Origin: Pseudonocardiales bacterium
GTDB lineage: Bacteria; Actinomycetota; Actinomycetes; Mycobacteriales; Pseudonocardiaceae
Assembly: GCA_025465385.1 (NCBI GenBank)
Contig: JAODNG010000414.1
Span: 1-23,610, forward strand
Length of the DNA stretch: 23,610 nt
Reading direction: 5' to 3'
Below, in pieces: positions 21,117 to 23,610 of the stretch. The position numbers and the translations under genes are program-made. Each line of letters opens with the position of its first letter. The first letter of the stretch is position 1. The notes below the pieces were generated by a model that was not told the DNA's origin, searched no databases, and was given only the letters and a program-made list of their open reading frames with translations.

Positions 21117-22604
21117 ATGCTCCCAGACGGGAGCCTCACGACGGCGATAGTGCTCGCCGCCGGCGAAGGCACCCGGATGCGCTCGGCGATCCCCAAGGTG
21201 CTGCACCCGCTGGCCGGGCGGCCCCTGCTGGAGCACTCAGTGCGGGCCGCCGCCGGGCTGGTCCCTGAGCACCTGGTCGTGGTGATCGGCCATGGTCGAG
21301 ACGCGGTGGCGGCCCACCTGCAGTCGGTGGCAGCCGCCCTGGGACGCGAAGTGCGCACCGCCGTGCAAGCCGAGCAGCGCGGCACCGGTCACGCGGTCGG
21401 CACCGCGTTGGACGTCCTGCCCGCCGGGCTGTCCGGGACGGTGCTGGTCAGTTACGGGGACGTGCCGTTGCTGGACACGGCCACGCTGGCCGGGCTGCTC
21501 GCCGAGCACCACCTCGCCGGGCGCGCAGTGACCGTCCTGTCCGCGGAGGTGGGAGACCCGACCGGCTACGGGCGGGTGCTGCGCGACGGCTCCGGTGCGG
21601 TCACCGGCATTGTCGAGCACCGGGACGCCACCACCACCCAGCGGGCCATCTGTGAGATCAACTCCGGGGTGTTCGCCTTCGACGCCGAGGTGCTGCGCGA
21701 TGCGCTGGGTCAACTAGCGCCCGCTAACAGCCAGGGCGAGTTGTACCTCACTGATGTCCTGGGCCTGGTGCGCGCCGGCGGGCGGGCGGTGGGTGCGCAC
21801 CGGTGCGCGGACCCGTGGTTAGTGGCCGGAGTCAATGATCGGGTGCAGCTGGCCGCCCTGGGTGCGGAGTACAACCGGCGGCTGCTGGAACACTGGATGC
21901 GAACGGGTGTCACCGTCGTCGACCCGGCCACGGTGTGGCTGGACGCCGACATCGCGCTGGCTCCGGACGTCGTGCTGCGTCCGGGAGTGCAGCTGCATGC
22001 CGGAACCGTGGTGGGTGCCGGGGCCACGATCGGGCCGGACTCGACCCTGTCGGCATGCACCATCGGCGCGGGCGCCACCGTGGTTCGCACCCACGCCATC
22101 GGTGCGGTGGTCGCCGAGGGGGCGCAGATAGGTCCGTTCGCCTATCTGCGGCCGGGCAGCCGGATCGGCGAGCGGGCCAAGGTCGGCACCTTCGTCGAGA
22201 CCAAAAACGCTGAGCTGGGCGCTGGCGCGAAAGTGCCCCATCTGAGCTACGTCGGGGACGCGACGATCGGCGAGGGCAGTAATATCGGCGCGGCGACCGT
22301 GTTCGTCAACTACGACGGGGTGGCGAAGCACCACAGCACCGTGGGCGCACACGCGCGGACCGGGGCGGACAACATGTTCGTGGCCCCGGTGACTATCGGC
22401 GACGGTGCCTACACCGCCGCCGGCTCGGTGATCACAGAGGATGTACCGCCCGGGGCGCTGGCGGTCGCCCGAGGGCGCCAGCGCAATGTCGAAGGATGGG
22501 TGAGCCGGCAGCGCCCGGGAACCCCGGCCGCAGATGCAGCGAAGCTGGCCAAGCATGCGCTACCGCCCGACCGGACCTACGGTGACCAGACGCGGCAGGA
22601 GTGA
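21117..22604 (+). CDS. glmU: Bifunctional GlmU: GlcN-1-P acetyltransferase / GlcNAc-1-P uridyltransferase
   Basis: 495 aa from ATG 21117. The N-terminal uridyltransferase domain opens with VLAAGEGTRMRS and the lysine of PKVLH (K27). It continues with QRGTGHAVGTALDVLP, SYGDVPLLD, VGDPTGYGRVLR and ICEINSGVFAF. The C-terminal left-handed beta helix has hexapeptide turns from about residue 270, then YLRPGSRIGERAKVG, GTFVETKN, VPHLSYVGD with the catalytic His, NYDG, and APVTIGDGAYTAAGSV. It makes UDP-GlcNAc from glucosamine-1-phosphate, acetyl-CoA and UTP, the precursor for peptidoglycan and a likely donor for the glycan locus. The wording of the acetyltransferase motifs is close to that of mycobacterial GlmU. 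It is followed by prs with a start-stop overlap region, the same order as in mycobacteria. Confidence 0.97.
   Translation: MLPDGSLTTAIVLAAGEGTRMRSAIPKVLHPLAGRPLLEHSVRAAAGLVPEHLVVVIGHGRDAVAAHLQSVAAALGREVRTAVQAEQRGTGHAVGTALDVLPAGLSGTVLVSYGDVPLLDTATLAGLLAEHHLAGRAVTVLSAEVGDPTGYGRVLRDGSGAVTGIVEHRDATTTQRAICEINSGVFAFDAEVLRDALGQLAPANSQGELYLTDVLGLVRAGGRAVGAHRCADPWLVAGVNDRVQLAALGAEYNRRLLEHWMRTGVTVVDPATVWLDADIALAPDVVLRPGVQLHAGTVVGAGATIGPDSTLSACTIGAGATVVRTHAIGAVVAEGAQIGPFAYLRPGSRIGERAKVGTFVETKNAELGAGAKVPHLSYVGDATIGEGSNIGAATVFVNYDGVAKHHSTVGAHARTGADNMFVAPVTIGDGAYTAAGSVITEDVPPGALAVARGRQRNVEGWVSRQRPGTPAADAAKLAKHALPPDRTYGDQTRQE
22597..22601 (+). promoter_or_regulatory. Shine-Dalgarno for prs
   Basis: AGGAG overlaps the last codons of glmU and stands 5 bases before ATG 22607. 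It favours ATG 22607 over the overlapping GTG 22601. Confidence 0.7.
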
Positions 22605-22606
22605 GC

Positions 22607-23593
22607 ATGACCCTTTCCACGATGTCGGCGATCCCGAAGAAGAGCTTGATGCTGTTCTCCGGGCGCTACCACCCCGAGCTGGCCGAGGAGGTGGCCAAGT
22701 ATCTCGACATCGCGGTCACCCCGCAGTCCGCCTATGCCTTCGCCAACGGTGAGATCTTCGTCCGGTTCGAGGAGTCGGTCCGCGGTTGCGACGCCTTCGT
22801 GGTGCAGGCGCACGCCGCCCCGATCAATGACTCCATCATGGAGCAGCTGATCATGGTCGACGCGCTCAAGCGCGCCTCGGCGAAGCGGATCACCGTCGTG
22901 ATGCCGTTCTGGGGGTACAGCCGTCAGGACAAGAAGCACCGCGGGCGCGAGCCCATCTCCGCCCGGCTGATCGCGGACATGTTCAAGGTCGCAGGCGCGA
23001 ACCGGATCATGACGGTGGACTTGCACACCTCGCAGATCCAGGGCTTCTTCGATGGGCCGGTGGACCATCTGTTCGCCTTGCCGGTGCTCGCCGACCACGT
23101 CAAGCACACCTACGCCGGTCGGGAGCTGGCCGTGGTGTCGCCGGACTCCGGCCGGGTGCGGCTGGCCGAGCGGTGGGCCGAGACGCTCGGCGGCACGCCG
23201 CTGGCGTTCATCCACAAGACTCGCAATCCCCGCGAGCCGAACAAGGCGATCGCCAACCGGGTGGTCGGCGACATCGAGGGTCGGCTGTGCGTGGTGATCG
23301 ACGACATGATCGACACCGGCGGAACGGTGGCCGGCGCCGTGCGGGCGCTGCTCGACGGCGGCGCGACCGACGTAGTCGTCGCCGCCACCCATGGGGTGCT
23401 GTCGGAGTCCGCTAGCCAGCGGCTGTCGACCTGCGGCGCCCGCGAGGTCATCTTCACCAACACCTTGCCCATCCCGGACCACAAGCGCTTCCCTGGGATG
23501 ACAGTGCTGTCCATCGCACCGCTGCTGGCGCAGGCGATCCACGCGGTCTTCGATGACGGCTCGGTGACCAGCCTGTTCGACGGCATCGCCTAA
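22607..23593 (+). CDS. prs: Ribose-phosphate pyrophosphokinase (PRPP synthetase)
   Basis: 328 aa from ATG 22607. Family marks, in order: KSLMLFSGRYHPELAEEVA, FANGEIFVRFEESVRG, MPFWGYSRQDKKHRGREP (ATP-binding region), the divalent-cation region TVDLHTSQIQGFFDGPVDH, the flexible region VVSPDSGRVRLAE, and the PRPP-binding loop VVIDDMIDTGGTVAGA. It converts ribose-5-phosphate and ATP to PRPP for nucleotide, His, Trp and NAD synthesis. In mycobacteria PRPP is also the precursor of decaprenyl-phosphoryl arabinose. Complete, with TAA at 23591-23593; only 17 bases remain after it, so its terminator and downstream gene are outside the window. It is probably cotranscribed with glmU. Confidence 0.97.
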   Translation: MTLSTMSAIPKKSLMLFSGRYHPELAEEVAKYLDIAVTPQSAYAFANGEIFVRFEESVRGCDAFVVQAHAAPINDSIMEQLIMVDALKRASAKRITVVMPFWGYSRQDKKHRGREPISARLIADMFKVAGANRIMTVDLHTSQIQGFFDGPVDHLFALPVLADHVKHTYAGRELAVVSPDSGRVRLAERWAETLGGTPLAFIHKTRNPREPNKAIANRVVGDIEGRLCVVIDDMIDTGGTVAGAVRALLDGGATDVVVAATHGVLSESASQRLSTCGAREVIFTNTLPIPDHKRFPGMTVLSIAPLLAQAIHAVFDDGSVTSLFDGIA

Positions 23594-23610
23594 CGCCGGC
23601 AACGCCGACT

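Noticed and set aside
22577..23602. Minus-strand open frame opposite prs
   Set aside because: Antisense shadow of a highly conserved housekeeping gene.
1..23610. CRISPR arrays, insertion sequences, toxin-antitoxin or phage-defence genes
   Set aside because: No regularly spaced repeats, transposase, integrase or recognised defence domains were seen on either strand.

Overview
The window is high-GC actinobacterial chromosome. GTG starts are frequent, neighbouring genes overlap by 1-4 bases, and the right end carries glmU followed directly by prs. The GlmU and Prs sequences read like those of Mycobacteriales/Pseudonocardiales (from memory, not from a search). There is no sign of phage, transposon or CRISPR.

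Positions 1-18379 form a surface-glycan (exopolysaccharide or capsule) locus in two opposed transcription units. Left unit, plus strand, 1-8608: a 5'-truncated FAD/NADPH oxidoreductase, a long-form polyprenyl-phosphate sugar-1-phosphate transferase, a GT4 glycosyltransferase, an NAD-dependent epimerase, a membrane-anchored GH18 hydrolase, a processive-type GT2 synthase, a LuxR-type regulator with a degenerate receiver, and a second epimerase. Right unit, minus strand, read from 18379 down to 10689: Gfo/Idh/MocA sugar dehydrogenase, DegT/DnrJ aminotransferase, Wzz-like protein, MurJ/Wzx-like flippase, Wzy/ligase-like protein, a second and short sugar-phosphate transferase, and a small membrane protein. 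Between the units lie an Alg14-Alg13 fusion glycosyltransferase (minus) and a FemAB/GNAT-like acyl or aminoacyl transferase (plus), divergent from each other across 107 bp.

How the genes may work together (inference): two initiating transferases load a sugar phosphate onto the lipid carrier. The GT4 and Alg14-13 enzymes, possibly with GT2, extend it. The dehydrogenase/aminotransferase pair makes an amino sugar, which the FemAB-like enzyme could acylate. The flippase, polymerase and Wzz-like proteins export and polymerise the repeat unit. The GT2/GH18 pair looks like a separate synthase-plus-hydrolase module in the same operon, so two polymers, or a hybrid mechanism, are possible.

From 18380 to the end the content is mostly housekeeping: a 301-bp AT-richer regulatory gap with a perfect dyad, a delta-9 type acyl desaturase (minus), a hairpin-rich gap leading to tRNA-Gln(TTG), a SodC-like lipoprotein lacking most metal ligands, a gap with a long inverted repeat, then glmU and prs. 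The most unusual items are the D-to-E pseudo-receiver inside the polysaccharide operon, the GH18/GT2 module beside a Wzx/Wzy system, the apparently leaderless FemAB-like gene, the degenerate SodC-like lipoprotein, and the structured gaps at 19761-19868 and 20890-20951.
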